Numbered from the stretch's first letter, positions 1 to 7,912 are shown. The stretch is DNA of 16,336 nt from Verrucomicrobiota bacterium (GCA_016871655.1 VHCR01000009.1:1-16336); one strand, 5' to 3'. Notes: a model not told the origin generated them from the letters alone. Numbers and translations: made by a program.

Positions 1-261
1 CGGTTCGGGGGGAACTATTGGCGGTGCTAACGCACCGCTAAAAGATCTGAACCAAAGAACAAGAAACCGATCTCAAACACAAAACTTCTGACACTGCCCG
101 ACGGCTGTATGTTTCATAGCGCCACTGCATTGACATCCTTTCTCCGCCTTCGATCCATAGGCCCTGCACAGCGTTTTACTACGATTCACCATAAATAGTT
201 GGGTTAAAGATGAACACCTCCAGAGCTAGGAAAAATCAGCTTTTCAAGACAGCTAAAAATA
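1..261. other. No recognisable gene; short hairpin
   Basis: I see no convincing coding sequence here. A perfect 7-bp inverted repeat with a TAAC loop lies at 21-38 (GCGGTGC / GCACCGC); it has no following T-run, so it is not a typical intrinsic terminator. The minus strand downstream of the truncated ParA-like frame could once have held the rest of that gene. The frames I translated there give only short peptides without the expected ParA motifs. Confidence 0.4.
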
Positions 262-513
262 TCATGCTATGGCACCAAAATATGCATTATCCGGAACCGA
301 CCCCTTTTTATCAGGACTTTCTACAGCATTAAAAAAACTAATTTCCTGATGCCGGCTTGAGAGTGTTCGATGTTCTGCATCGCTGTCGATTCCGGCAAAG
401 GGAACTCCTGCAAAATTGAGCCAGTGAATAAGGGTTTCAGCAAATAAGCTCTTTCCAACCCTCCCCGTCGATTGAAGGCATGCAATGAACTTTTGAGAAT
501 GGTTTTGGCTCAT
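262..513 (-). pseudogene. ParA/MinD-like P-loop NTPase, N-terminal fragment
   Basis: This 83-residue frame begins with a strand, a P-loop-like segment (STGRVGKS, residues about 15-22), a helix and then GIDSDAEHRTLS. That is the layout of the first 45 residues of ParA/MinD/VirC1-type ATPases, where the second element carries the D-x-D motif. The lysine of the usual KGGVGKS signature is replaced by Thr, so the Walker A is deviant. Family members usually run to 200 residues or more; this one stops after 83, with no catalytic switch II region. It is therefore probably a truncated remnant, although a short functional protein cannot be excluded. Its ATG (511-513) overlaps the TGA of the upstream coiled-coil frame in an ATGA arrangement, which suggests translational coupling. 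The ParA-like assignment rests on the N-terminal motifs only. Confidence 0.5.
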
Positions 514-3296
514 AAATGGCTTTTAAAAGCAGCCACTGCACGAGCAAAGGCAGCCACTTCGCGGGTGATTGTTTCATTTTGTTGTATCAAAGAATTGCTG
601 TTTCTCCAGTAGGCAGCAGCAGCTCTAGCAGTCTGAGCAAAAACCTCAGCAATCTCAGCTGCTTCCGCTGCTTCTTCGTCATCCATTCTAGCAGAAGCTG
701 GATGAGCAGCAGCCAAGGTTTCTGGGCTTGGGTTCGCCATGAATGCTCTCATGGCTGCTGATACAGGAGAACCAAGTTTTTCACGCGTCATTTTCATGAT
801 CTCATTGGCTCTATCTCTTTTATCAGTCCAACGACTACCGCATGGTTTAGCAGCCAAGGCTTTGATTTCTGCAAGGTTTGCTTTCTCTTTGATTTTCTCT
901 GGAGAGAGTGGTTTTGCTCTCTCTGCTATGAACCCAAGCTGCTTGCTTTTAAAATCGAGAACTGCTGTGACAAATTGTGACATCTCTTCGGTACTCTCGG
1001 CAACCCATGCAACATTTGCTTTCTCCTCAATAGTGACGTAAGAGTTCTTGGCAAAATCGCCAGCCACTTGCTTTGAAGTCTCCTTCAAGAAAGCGAGCGC
1101 TTCTGCTGCCTCCGAAGCTTCTTCTACGGAGTGTGCAGAAATGACTGAAGTGGTTAACATAGCGGAAGCGGAAGCGGAAGCGGAAGCGTAAGCGTAAGCG
1201 GAAGCGGAAGCGTAAGCGTAAGCGTAAGCGGAAGCGGAAGCGGAAGCGGAAGCGGAAGCGGAAGCGTAAGCGGAAGCGGAAGCGGAAGCGGAAGCGGAAG
1301 CGTAAGCGGAAGCGGAAGCGGAAGCGGAAGCGGAAGCGGAAGCGTAAGCGAGATCAGCAATTATTCCTTGCGCGAAGAGCAACTTCGCTTCGCTCTGTTG
1401 CTCTTCGCGCAAGCAATCCTCCATAGTTTGTGATACAGTTGGCCAAATTTTTGCTCGGACGAGTGTGATGATCTCATTGGCTCGATCTATTTTATCAGTC
1501 AAACTACTATCGCAGGGTTTAGCAGCCAAGGCTTTGAGTTCTGCTAAACCGGCTTTCACTTGAAAGCGACGCTGTTGGAGTGTGACTTCTTCTTTACTCA
1601 GACCGAGAGGGTTCCAACCATTTTTTATTTTTTCTATCACTCCATTCCAATAGTCTACAGCTTCCATAGCACTATCTTTTGCCTTTTCCCAGGAGCGTTT
1701 ATCCTGGGCTTTCCGAGCAGTAGCAAAGGCTTGTGCAATAGAATTTTTCCACTCACTGATTTTAGCCCTTTTAGCTCTTTCTTTTTCTTTAGGAGTTAGC
1801 TTTCCCCAATCGATGGCCTCTTTTTTTTGAACCCTCTGAGCAATAAGCTCTCTTAATGTCCTCTCAGCTTCTGCTGCTGCATCGCGAGCGGCTTGTTTGG
1901 TAGAAGAAAAAACTGTTATGAATTTTTTCTGGAGTTCGTTAGCGGTGGAACGAAGATCTTCAGCCCATTCTTTCATTTCTTGAACGGCTATTGTTTCGGA
2001 GGTGTGGGTGAGCTCATTGGCAAAAGTGATAAAATCGTTATAGGTTTTACGTTCTTCTGAAGGGAGGCTCTTTTCCCAAAGATCACGATTTCCTTGGAGA
2101 TGAAAGGCTCGAACAGCAGCAAGGCGCTCTAAGGCTGGAGCTTTTTGGTCTGCTTCTATTTGTCTTTTCCACACCAACTCAATTTTTTCTAGTCTCTTAC
2201 TCTCTTGTTGCAAAGCGAGGAGCGCTTGTTCGTCGATCTCACGCATTCTCTGGGTTCGGCCTGCTGTGAGCAATGTTTCTGGATGAGGAGCATCTGCTGC
2301 TAATTTCCGGGCTTTTTCCTCAGCTGCTTTTGCCATCGAAATGCGAGTCTCCCAAGCTTTTTCGGCTCTTGGGATTTGTGTTCGCGCAGCATATAGTGCC
2401 GCTTCCATGGTTGCTTTGAGATAACGTTCTTTAGCCTCTGCTTCTTGATTGGCAAGTGCATCAAGGTAGGGTTTAATAGCCTTCTCTCTTTCTGAGATGA
2501 GTGTCTCCTTGTAAGCGGCTCCTTCTGCCTGAAGACGTGCCTTTTTGGCTTTGGCAATTTCAACGGCTTTTTCCTCTCCTTCCTCTGCCATCACTTTTTC
2601 AAAAAGCTCTAAAACAGCGTCATCTTGATCTTTCACTTGTTCTAAAGTAAGAGCTTTTTTTCTGGATTCTTCTTCTGCTAGCTCACCCCACTTTGAATTA
2701 GCCTCTTTAAGTTCTTGTTGAATTTGCTTCCGGTTTGCTTCAGCTATTTTTTTCCGCTCTTGCCATGCTGTGTCAAGACGGCTGAGGAGAGTCTGATGCT
2801 TAAGAAGCCCTTGAAGTTCTTGATTAACGATCTTCTCTTCGGCTTTGAGTGCTTTCACTCTTGCTCTCGCTTCCCAGCGGCATGTGTCTGGTTCCCATGT
2901 TGCAGCCATCTCCCTTTCTCTTTCTTCTTCTTGTTGCATGCTGAGCTTTTTTTCCCAAGCTACTTTTGCTACCGCATCGGCCTCTTGCCACGCTTCCAAG
3001 AGACTTTTATGGTCATCATCTTCCGGAAAAAGAAATGGAGTAAGCCCTGCTGCACGCTCTCGAGCAATGCGATCTTCATCCGCACGAAGTACCCTTTCTT
3101 TCCACTCTTTGGCCTGAATATCAATGATATCGAGTGTTTTCTTTAGATCGTTGTTTTCTTTAGGCGTAGCCGCCGATCTAATGCTGGCAGGGATACTTCC
3201 TGCAACACTACCTGGTCCTTTACCTATTCGAATGTAGCTGGCAACGCTAGCACTTCGACTTTTTTCAATAGCGCTGGAAGCAAGACTGGAAGCCAC
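510..3296 (-). CDS. Giant Ala/Glu/Lys-rich coiled-coil protein with (AS/AY)n tract
   Basis: I recognise no named family. The listed start is a GTG at 3296, but the same frame is open without a stop up to 3689. Between 3297 and 3689 it has no ATG, GTG or TTG yet keeps the same protein character (acidic, Pro/Ser-rich, then a Lys/Glu helix). The real protein therefore probably begins in the upstream gene and reaches this frame through a frame change. From about residue 50 to 600 it is almost continuous charged helix with recurring Trp-Glu units (AWQE, AWEKK, AWETR, SWEKA), as expected for a long coiled coil. An Ala-Ser/Ala-Tyr dipeptide tract follows (encoded at 1161-1349). The C-terminus carries a duplicated module: ELKALAAKPCDSSLTDK at about 1560-1490 and EIKALAAKPCGSRWTDK at about 890-820. 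No signal peptide is present with the GTG start. The stop overlaps the start of the ParA-like fragment. Confidence 0.6.
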   Translation of the reverse strand: MASSLASSAIEKSRSASVASYIRIGKGPGSVAGSIPASIRSAATPKENNDLKKTLDIIDIQAKEWKERVLRADEDRIARERAAGLTPFLFPEDDDHKSLLEAWQEADAVAKVAWEKKLSMQQEEEREREMAATWEPDTCRWEARARVKALKAEEKIVNQELQGLLKHQTLLSRLDTAWQERKKIAEANRKQIQQELKEANSKWGELAEEESRKKALTLEQVKDQDDAVLELFEKVMAEEGEEKAVEIAKAKKARLQAEGAAYKETLISEREKAIKPYLDALANQEAEAKERYLKATMEAALYAARTQIPRAEKAWETRISMAKAAEEKARKLAADAPHPETLLTAGRTQRMREIDEQALLALQQESKRLEKIELVWKRQIEADQKAPALERLAAVRAFHLQGNRDLWEKSLPSEERKTYNDFITFANELTHTSETIAVQEMKEWAEDLRSTANELQKKFITVFSSTKQAARDAAAEAERTLRELIAQRVQKKEAIDWGKLTPKEKERAKRAKISEWKNSIAQAFATARKAQDKRSWEKAKDSAMEAVDYWNGVIEKIKNGWNPLGLSKEEVTLQQRRFQVKAGLAELKALAAKPCDSSLTDKIDRANEIITLVRAKIWPTVSQTMEDCLREEQQSEAKLLFAQGIIADLAYASASASASASASAYASASASASASAYASASASASASASAYAYAYASASAYAYASASASASAMLTTSVISAHSVEEASEAAEALAFLKETSKQVAGDFAKNSYVTIEEKANVAWVAESTEEMSQFVTAVLDFKSKQLGFIAERAKPLSPEKIKEKANLAEIKALAAKPCGSRWTDKRDRANEIMKMTREKLGSPVSAAMRAFMANPSPETLAAAHPASARMDDEEAAEAAEIAEVFAQTARAAAAYWRNSNSLIQQNETITREVAAFARAVAAFKSHL
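1161..1349 (-). repeat. Hexanucleotide repeat coding for (Ala-Ser/Ala-Tyr)31
   Basis: There are thirty-one uninterrupted copies of a 6-base unit, GCTTCC (Ala-Ser) or GCTTAC (Ala-Tyr) on the coding strand, followed by one more Ala codon. All 31 units share the same bases except for the single C/A difference that switches Ser to Tyr. In protein order the Tyr units fall at positions 1, 8, 14, 21-23 and 26-27. The unit length is a multiple of three, so copy-number change by slippage would alter protein length but not frame. Confidence 0.95.
1368..1412. repeat. Perfect 16-bp inverted repeat inside the coding region
   Basis: TTGCGCGAAGAGCAAC (1368-1383) and GTTGCTCTTCGCGCAA (1397-1412) are exact reverse complements separated by a 13-base loop rich in TTCGC. 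The element lies within the coiled-coil frame just before the AS/AY tract in coding direction and encodes the stretch CLREEQQSEAKLLFAQG. A stem this long and GC-rich inside a coding region is unusual. Confidence 0.9.
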
Positions 3297-3640
3297 GCTT
3301 GCAGCTTTTTTCCGTTGGATATTCGTTGGTTGGGTTGGAAGGAAAGTTGATGGATTTGCTGCCTGAATGCCTTCATCAGCATCGCTTCCTTCTTCGGAAG
3401 AACCATCTTCTTCTTCAATTCTTTCAAGTTTCGTTTCCTGAGTTACAACTTCACGACCTGCAGCAGTCTGAGGAACTCGCGCTTTGATCGTCTCTTTGAG
3501 AAGTTCATTTTCTTCGATATGCTCTTGTGCTTTTTCTAGCGCTTTCCAACGAGCCTTGTCTGCATCAGTTGGGTTTCTGATTTCGGGGATTCTCCCAGGG
3601 CTCGCTGCTGAAGGTGTCGTCAGCGTTGCTTCTGCAGCTG

Positions 3641-5863
3641 TTAAATTTTTCCGCGTTCTCCAGCCAAGAGGAGTGATCTCCCGATAGTTTCATAAACTTT
3701 GTCCAAGAGGAGTGGCGGTTCTATTTTTGGAGTTTTTTGTTTTCTCTGAGGCACCATAGAGCCACTAGGAGGAGCGGAGGCTGTAGCAGCAGCGAGAGAC
3801 GCAGCCGTCAGGTTTTGAGCATTTAACTTTTCCTCTCCTCGCTCGATGAGCTGCGGTAAGCGAAAGGTTCGGCGTGTTGTTGTTTTTTGGTCCCTGTTCT
3901 TTTGTAGCTCAACAATTCTTGCTCGGTTTCTTTGAAGCGCTCTGTTTGCCCTTTCTCTCTGATTGCTGATCAAAGAGGCTTGTTCTTCTTTTTCTCTCAA
4001 AGAAGCAGAGGCCTCTGCCAATGCTTGTTCTATAGAAGGAAGCTTAGTGCAAGCTTCCCTGAATTCGCTTAAAGCGTTACTAAATTCCTTTTTTTTATCT
4101 TCAATAGCATCATGATTGAGTTCATTCCTTCTGTTTTCTGGTTTCTCTAATTCATCCAGAGCTGCACTAGTTTCTTCTAGTAGAGTTTTCCAATGCTTCC
4201 GAATTGTTAAGGCGCTTTTCAATCGATCGTTGGCTTTACTAACAATACCTTCAGCTTCTGCTACAACGTCGTTGGCTTTTTTGAGAGCCGCTGAGGCTTC
4301 CTTGAAATCTTTTTCAAACGGAGCGATACGAAGCTTTTTTTCTCTAACTTCTGAATAGAGTGACTCTTCTTCCGCTTCACTCCAGGCACCGAGAATCATT
4401 TCCGCTGCACCTAAAGGATCAAGAAGTCCATGTTCAGCAAGAAGCGGTATGACGAGAGGATTTCCTTTGCCTGCTTGCACCAAGAGTGTTGCCCATATCA
4501 ACCATTCTTTTTCTGTCAGGTTGGTTACAGGAGGTTCAAGCCGTTCGATCAGCTCTTTTCTGGCAGCGCTTTCTTGCTCACGTGCTTGAGCTTCCATTTT
4601 CTCAGCGGTTTTCTGTACATCAGGAGCTGCTTGGTTTGCTTGATTACGAATCTCTTCGGCTTGTTTCGCTCTTTGGTCCGCTAATGTTCTAGTAACTTCT
4701 GCCATTGTCACAGGAGCTTGTGCTCTCAGCTGATTAGCCACTCCAGCACCTGCAGAAATAGTTCCCATAAACCCTGCAACTACTTGCGCATATTCGTTAG
4801 GAACTTTTGACAACATATCAGAAGCTTGTCCCGTTAGAGAAGAGATCCGTCCTAAGGTTGTGGTATTAAGGTCGGTGTTTTCGAGAACTGTTTTTGCTCG
4901 CCGAAGAAGTTCTTCTGCTTGCGCGAGTGATTGTTTAGTTGCCTCTACTTTCCAAGTGGCCATGGTTCTCTCTTCCCAGGCTTTCTGAGATTGTTCCCAA
5001 AGCTCATCAACATCCTTGTAGTAATCCTTCCACTCTCGCTCACTTTTGGAAATCTTGATCATCCGTTTCATGATTTCGCCGATACGGGCTTTTTCTTGCA
5101 AAAAGAGAGGCGCAGCAAAGACAGAGTCAGCAGAGGGGGAAAGAAGATTCTCTTCTGTGGGAGCTTGTTGGAATTCTTCTTTTTGTTGAGCGATAAGCCT
5201 CTCTTGTTGACGAAATCTTGGTTCTAAAGCAAATTCGGATGCTTCATTCTGATTGGTCTCTAAAAACGTCAGAATAGCACGAAGGTTTTCTGAACCTAAC
5301 GGATCTGCACGCAGAAGGGCCAGGGCATTGAGTTGAGGAATGCTTTCTGCAAGGTCTGGCCCATAGAAATTAGCAATAAGACGTTTCAGAGTTTTTAATA
5401 TTTTCCTGTTTTCAGCTCCAGTTGAACCAGCTCTATTAGCTCTTGGTTCTTGAGGTTGAATCGACAAACCTCCCTCTTCTTCAATAATCAATCGCGCTGC
5501 TGTAGGATAAGCTTCTACTGCTTGTTTAAAATGTTCGAGGGTCACGACATCCTCATCTTTTTCATCTCTCTCTGCAATGCCGTTGCCATTGCTCAGCTCC
5601 CCACTAGGAACATTACTGGAGTCATCGCTTGAAAAATTTTGATATTCGTCGCGAGGATCTTTTGGAGTAGCGGAATTTTCTTTTTTCTCACCAATTGTTT
5701 TTCCTTTTTCTCCACCAAACATCATGAGTGGAGAAGTCTCTACTTCCTCATTGCTCGCAGAAGTTGATGTGTTCTGAACAATCTCTCTAAAATCTTTTGG
5801 CATCTGCGCAAGAAGACAATAGCTGCTCACTAAAACAGCAAAGAAAAAGTAAAAATATTTCAT
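3641..5863 (-). CDS. Exported coiled-coil protein of unknown function
   Basis: No named family is recognised. The frame is open from a GTG at 5974, whose codon overlaps the TGA of the HU-family gene. I prefer the ATG at 5863 because it yields a classical signal peptide: MKYFYFFFAVLVSSYCLLAQ, with probable cleavage after the Ala near residue 19. The mature part begins acidic and low-complexity (Ser/Glu/Asp/Pro, about residues 20-120). Long charged helices follow, with Trp-spaced segments (DELWEQSQKAWEERTMATW) like those of the next frame. A hydrophobic Gly/Ala-rich stretch (YAQVVAGFMGTISAGAGVA) sits mid-protein, followed by more coiled coil. It ends at a TAA at 3641, where the next frame already overlaps it by about 46 bases. 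The C-terminal NLTAASLAAATASAPPSG resembles NLTAAEATLTTPSAASPG in the continuing frame, which supports one interrupted gene. Confidence 0.6.
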   Translation of the reverse strand: MKYFYFFFAVLVSSYCLLAQMPKDFREIVQNTSTSASNEEVETSPLMMFGGEKGKTIGEKKENSATPKDPRDEYQNFSSDDSSNVPSGELSNGNGIAERDEKDEDVVTLEHFKQAVEAYPTAARLIIEEEGGLSIQPQEPRANRAGSTGAENRKILKTLKRLIANFYGPDLAESIPQLNALALLRADPLGSENLRAILTFLETNQNEASEFALEPRFRQQERLIAQQKEEFQQAPTEENLLSPSADSVFAAPLFLQEKARIGEIMKRMIKISKSEREWKDYYKDVDELWEQSQKAWEERTMATWKVEATKQSLAQAEELLRRAKTVLENTDLNTTTLGRISSLTGQASDMLSKVPNEYAQVVAGFMGTISAGAGVANQLRAQAPVTMAEVTRTLADQRAKQAEEIRNQANQAAPDVQKTAEKMEAQAREQESAARKELIERLEPPVTNLTEKEWLIWATLLVQAGKGNPLVIPLLAEHGLLDPLGAAEMILGAWSEAEEESLYSEVREKKLRIAPFEKDFKEASAALKKANDVVAEAEGIVSKANDRLKSALTIRKHWKTLLEETSAALDELEKPENRRNELNHDAIEDKKKEFSNALSEFREACTKLPSIEQALAEASASLREKEEQASLISNQRERANRALQRNRARIVELQKNRDQKTTTRRTFRLPQLIERGEEKLNAQNLTAASLAAATASAPPSGSMVPQRKQKTPKIEPPLLLDKVYETIGRSLLLAGERGKI
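3644..3689 (-). other. Frame-change zone joining two coiled-coil frames
   Basis: Both frames are open together across these 46 bases. The downstream frame is closed above by TGA (3690-3692) and the upstream frame is closed below by TAA (3641-3643). On the coding strand the zone ends with GGAAAAATTTAACAG; one extra A in the A-run would fuse the frames. An 11-bp direct repeat (CCAAGAGGAGT, 3664-3674 and 3703-3713) flanks the zone. The cause could be a natural indel, an assembly error in the homopolymer, or a translational frameshift. The heptamer is not a canonical -1 slippery site. Confidence 0.55.
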
Positions 5864-5970
5864 CTTGGTCTTATTAAATAAGTTCTTCAGCATTTTATAC
5901 TGAGTTAAAAAGGTTGTTACATTGAGAGCACTTGCACTCATCACTACACGCTTTGCCTTCTTTGAGGCAA

Positions 5971-6279
5971 TCACAGCAATTGGTTTGTGAGTTCAAGAAC
6001 TCTATGTCGCATAATTTTTCCAGAGGAAAACTTTACTACAGCTCGTGCTGGAATAGGAACATTAACTCCGGGATTTTTGGGATTACGGCCAGGTTTTGCT
6101 TTTCTTAAAATGACCTCAAAAATACCAAAATTTCTTAGTTCTACATTCCTTCCTGCTGCTAAAGCATTAGTAATATGATCGAGAGTTTTTTGAAGGACCC
6201 TAACAATTTCAGTTTGAGTAAGATGTGGTTGTTCTTCTGATATTTTTAATACAAGTTCTTTTCTTGTGAAATTTTTCAT
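5971..6279 (-). CDS. HU/IHF-family DNA-binding protein
   Basis: This 102-residue protein has the full HU/IHF fold. An N-terminal helical dimerisation part (MKNFTRKELVLKISEE, then helix 2 with LTQTEIVRVLQKTLDHI) is followed by the LRNFGIFEV strand, the arm with GRNPKNPGVNVPIPA, and the closing VKFSSGKIMR strand and helix. The arm Pro that intercalates in family members is present. Length is close to the usual 90-100. HU/IHF proteins bind and bend DNA in the nucleoid; which subtype this is cannot be decided. It is the first gene of the minus-strand cluster, and its TGA overlaps a possible GTG start of the next gene. No clear Shine-Dalgarno precedes the ATG. Confidence 0.9.
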   Translation of the reverse strand: MKNFTRKELVLKISEEQPHLTQTEIVRVLQKTLDHITNALAAGRNVELRNFGIFEVILRKAKPGRNPKNPGVNVPIPARAVVKFSSGKIMRHRVLELTNQLL

Positions 6280-6419
6280 GTTGTTCTGGGGTTGTTTTGA
6301 TTGTAAACTACTATCGCGTCGAGTTAATGTTATCTTAAGTTATTAATTTTCTAAATTGGACTATAGACTATATTTTATCTTTTAATATAGAACATCAAGA
6401 TGACCATCTCCCCAATTAG
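6280..6419. other. AT-rich region upstream of the HU-family gene
   Basis: No gene is seen. This AT-rich stretch should hold the promoter of the minus-strand cluster, but I cannot pick -35/-10 boxes with confidence. A tandem 7-base direct repeat (GACTATA twice, 6359-6372) lies near the left edge of the IS256 remnant and may mark a regulatory site or a junction. Confidence 0.35.
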
Positions 6420-6653
6420 CATTTTGCATCTTTAATTCTCCAGGCGTACTCTTTTCCTGAGCCCATCCGACAGCGTCTTCGAACTTCCAATCTTTGTGAA
6501 ATGATCAATAAACAGATCCGTAGAAGAACTCGTGTCGCTTCCATCTTTCCAAACGAGGCATCTTGTCTCCGTCTTGTTTCTGCCATCCTCATGGAATTAT
6601 CCGATGACTGGGAAACTTCCAATGCTTACCTCAATCCTCAATACCTCCGCTAA
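6420..6653 (+). pseudogene. IS256-family transposase, C-terminal remnant
   Basis: A 77-codon open stretch bounded upstream by TAG (6417-6419) and ending at TAA (6651-6653) translates to the typical end of an IS256/mutator-type transposase. Its segments include LRTSNLCEMINKQIRRRTRV, then ASIFPNEASCLRLVSAILME, then a DDWETSNAYLN tail. Full-length members are about 390-420 residues, so the catalytic DDE region is missing. The remnant has no start codon at its left edge and no intact terminal repeats that I could pair. The motif TTTACAGAATTAATG near 6700-6715 could be part of the old right end. Confidence 0.85.
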
Positions 6654-7153
6654 AAACTAATCCTTCACCACTAACTTTTTCATCACTCTTTTTTCAATTT
6701 TACAGAATTAATGTTGCTTAACCACTAAACATTGGAATGGCTTGCAGCGAGGTGAGTGTTATTAACAACGAGCTGAGGATAAAAAAGTTTCGTTTTACTT
6801 GAATTGACATAAAAAATAATAAGGGCCGGATTTTATAGTTTTTTTCACAGCAAAAAACAAGTTTCCGTTTATCTTGCTTTAGAATTAATCATGCGCAACC
6901 TCGTCTCTCAAGAGCGACCTTAGGGGAGGTCAAGGTTATTCATAGCAATAAAAAACATCTTTATTTTCAACCCGCAGTTGGAGTAGATGAGTTGATGTAA
7001 GGAATTGTTCTAAGAATGATTTTTATAAAACCGCCGCGTACCTATTGGTTCGCTCCTACAATGCCGGTTTTTCGAGCATTCGTTTTTATAAAGACCGATA
7101 ACATCAGTTCTGTCTGATCAAAGTCAAACCAAGAACTCATGCCGTTATAGGCG
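6654..7153. other. About 500 bases without a supported gene
   Basis: I see only short open stretches here: one ending near 6998 with ...LYFQPAVGVDELM and no start codon, and a 33-codon frame at 7016-7117. Neither has recognisable similarity or a good ribosome binding site. The stretch is AT-rich, follows the IS256 remnant, and may be decayed sequence. Confidence 0.4.
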
Positions 7154-7912
7154 TTATTGTTCTTTGCAAAATTGAGCAAAGACATGGTTCGCCTCGACTA
7201 ACGTCTCTTTGCTTCCAATGTCAAACCAAGTGCCTGGAACTTTCCATGTTCCGACTTCGAGGCGCGGGTAGAGCCATTGAATGAGCCTTCCAGGTTGATC
7301 AGGATTATTTCCTTCGTTGATGTAAGTTTCAATGAGAGGAAGCATGTCGCTCCGGTAGTAATAGAGCGCAATGCCGGTCAAGGTGCTTGTTGGTTGAGTA
7401 GGTTTTTCCTCAAAATGCGAGATGATGCCACGTTCATTAGTGGTGACGTTGTTATATTTTTTGATCGCTTCCAAATCGCCGACATCATAAAGCGCTAAGG
7501 TTGCAGGATGAGCCTTGGCGGCGCTTGCAAATTCGGCCACAGGTTGGCTGAAAAGATTGTCTCCTGCGACAACGAGAAGGTCTTGGCCAAAAATATTTTC
7601 CTTTTTCAAAACATAATGCATGTCTCCAATAGCGCCGAGCTTGTCGTTGTCGCTTGTAGAGCCATCATTGACAATCGTGAAATGAAGCTTTGGTTGTTTT
7701 TTTTGATAACCAGCAGCCCACGTTTTAAAAGTCTCTGCAAATTTATTGTTGGTCACGAGGAAGACGCGATCGATGTCAGGAATCGGCGCAAGATTATCGA
7801 TAACCCACTCGAGCATCGGCTTGCCAGCGACCTCTAGGAGAGGTTTTGGTTGGTTTTCAGTGAGTGGATAAAGCCGAGTGGCGTAGCCTGCTGCGAGAAT
7901 GAGAATATTCAT
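7154..7912 (-). CDS. Sugar-phosphate nucleotidyltransferase (RmlA/GlmU-like)
   Basis: This 252-residue protein starts with the nucleotidyltransferase signature: LAAGYATRLYPLTENQPKPL at residues 6-25, the G-x-x-T-R-L-x-P-x-T...PK pattern that binds the nucleotide and phosphate. VVAGDNLF follows around residue 118, where the Asp coordinates metal. FEEKP near residue 170 is the sugar-binding strand. Enzymes of this family join a sugar 1-phosphate to an NTP, releasing pyrophosphate, for cell-envelope or glycan precursors. The exact sugar and nucleotide cannot be told. It lacks the C-terminal beta-helix of GlmU and GlgC, so it is a stand-alone catalytic domain. The leader before its ATG is a T/C-rich repeat. 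It follows the PP2C gene on the same strand after a long inverted repeat. Confidence 0.85.
   Translation of the reverse strand: MNILILAAGYATRLYPLTENQPKPLLEVAGKPMLEWVIDNLAPIPDIDRVFLVTNNKFAETFKTWAAGYQKKQPKLHFTIVNDGSTSDNDKLGAIGDMHYVLKKENIFGQDLLVVAGDNLFSQPVAEFASAAKAHPATLALYDVGDLEAIKKYNNVTTNERGIISHFEEKPTQPTSTLTGIALYYYRSDMLPLIETYINEGNNPDQPGRLIQWLYPRLEVGTWKVPGTWFDIGSKETLVEANHVFAQFCKEQ

Larger units (their letters stand above)
745..1560 (-). repeat. Duplicated C-terminal module in the coiled-coil gene
   Basis: Two related segments of about 45 codons lie at roughly 1560-1425 and 885-745. Each encodes KA(G/N)LAE(L/I)KALAAKPC followed by a TDK-DRANEI segment. At DNA level a 22-base stretch is identical in both (844-865 and 1516-1537). 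The stretches that follow each copy also resemble each other: an AH start, a Glu/Ala-rich helix with EAAE, then a late AVxxFKS segment. The unit of duplication is therefore probably nearer 100 codons, with the AS/AY tract inserted in the first copy. Confidence 0.65.

Noticed and set aside
21..38. Hairpin as integron attC or terminator
   Set aside because: It is only a short palindrome with no core-site pattern, no integrase and no T-run.
1154..1360. Leu/Pro-rich open frame on the minus strand across the hexamer tract
   Set aside because: It is only an alternative frame of the hexamer repeat; the Ala-Ser/Tyr frame is embedded in a long open coding frame.
3644..3655. Programmed -1 ribosomal frameshift site at GGAAAAATTTAA
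   Set aside because: It does not fit the X-XXY-YYZ heptamer rule and I see no clear downstream stimulatory stem, so an indel is the simpler explanation; not fully excluded.
6840..6998. Open stretch ending LYFQPAVGVDELM
   Set aside because: No start codon and no recognised family; at most a degraded gene end, not enough to annotate.
7016..7117. 33-codon open frame on the plus strand
   Set aside because: There is no recognisable similarity and no ribosome binding site at proper distance; the length is within chance expectation.
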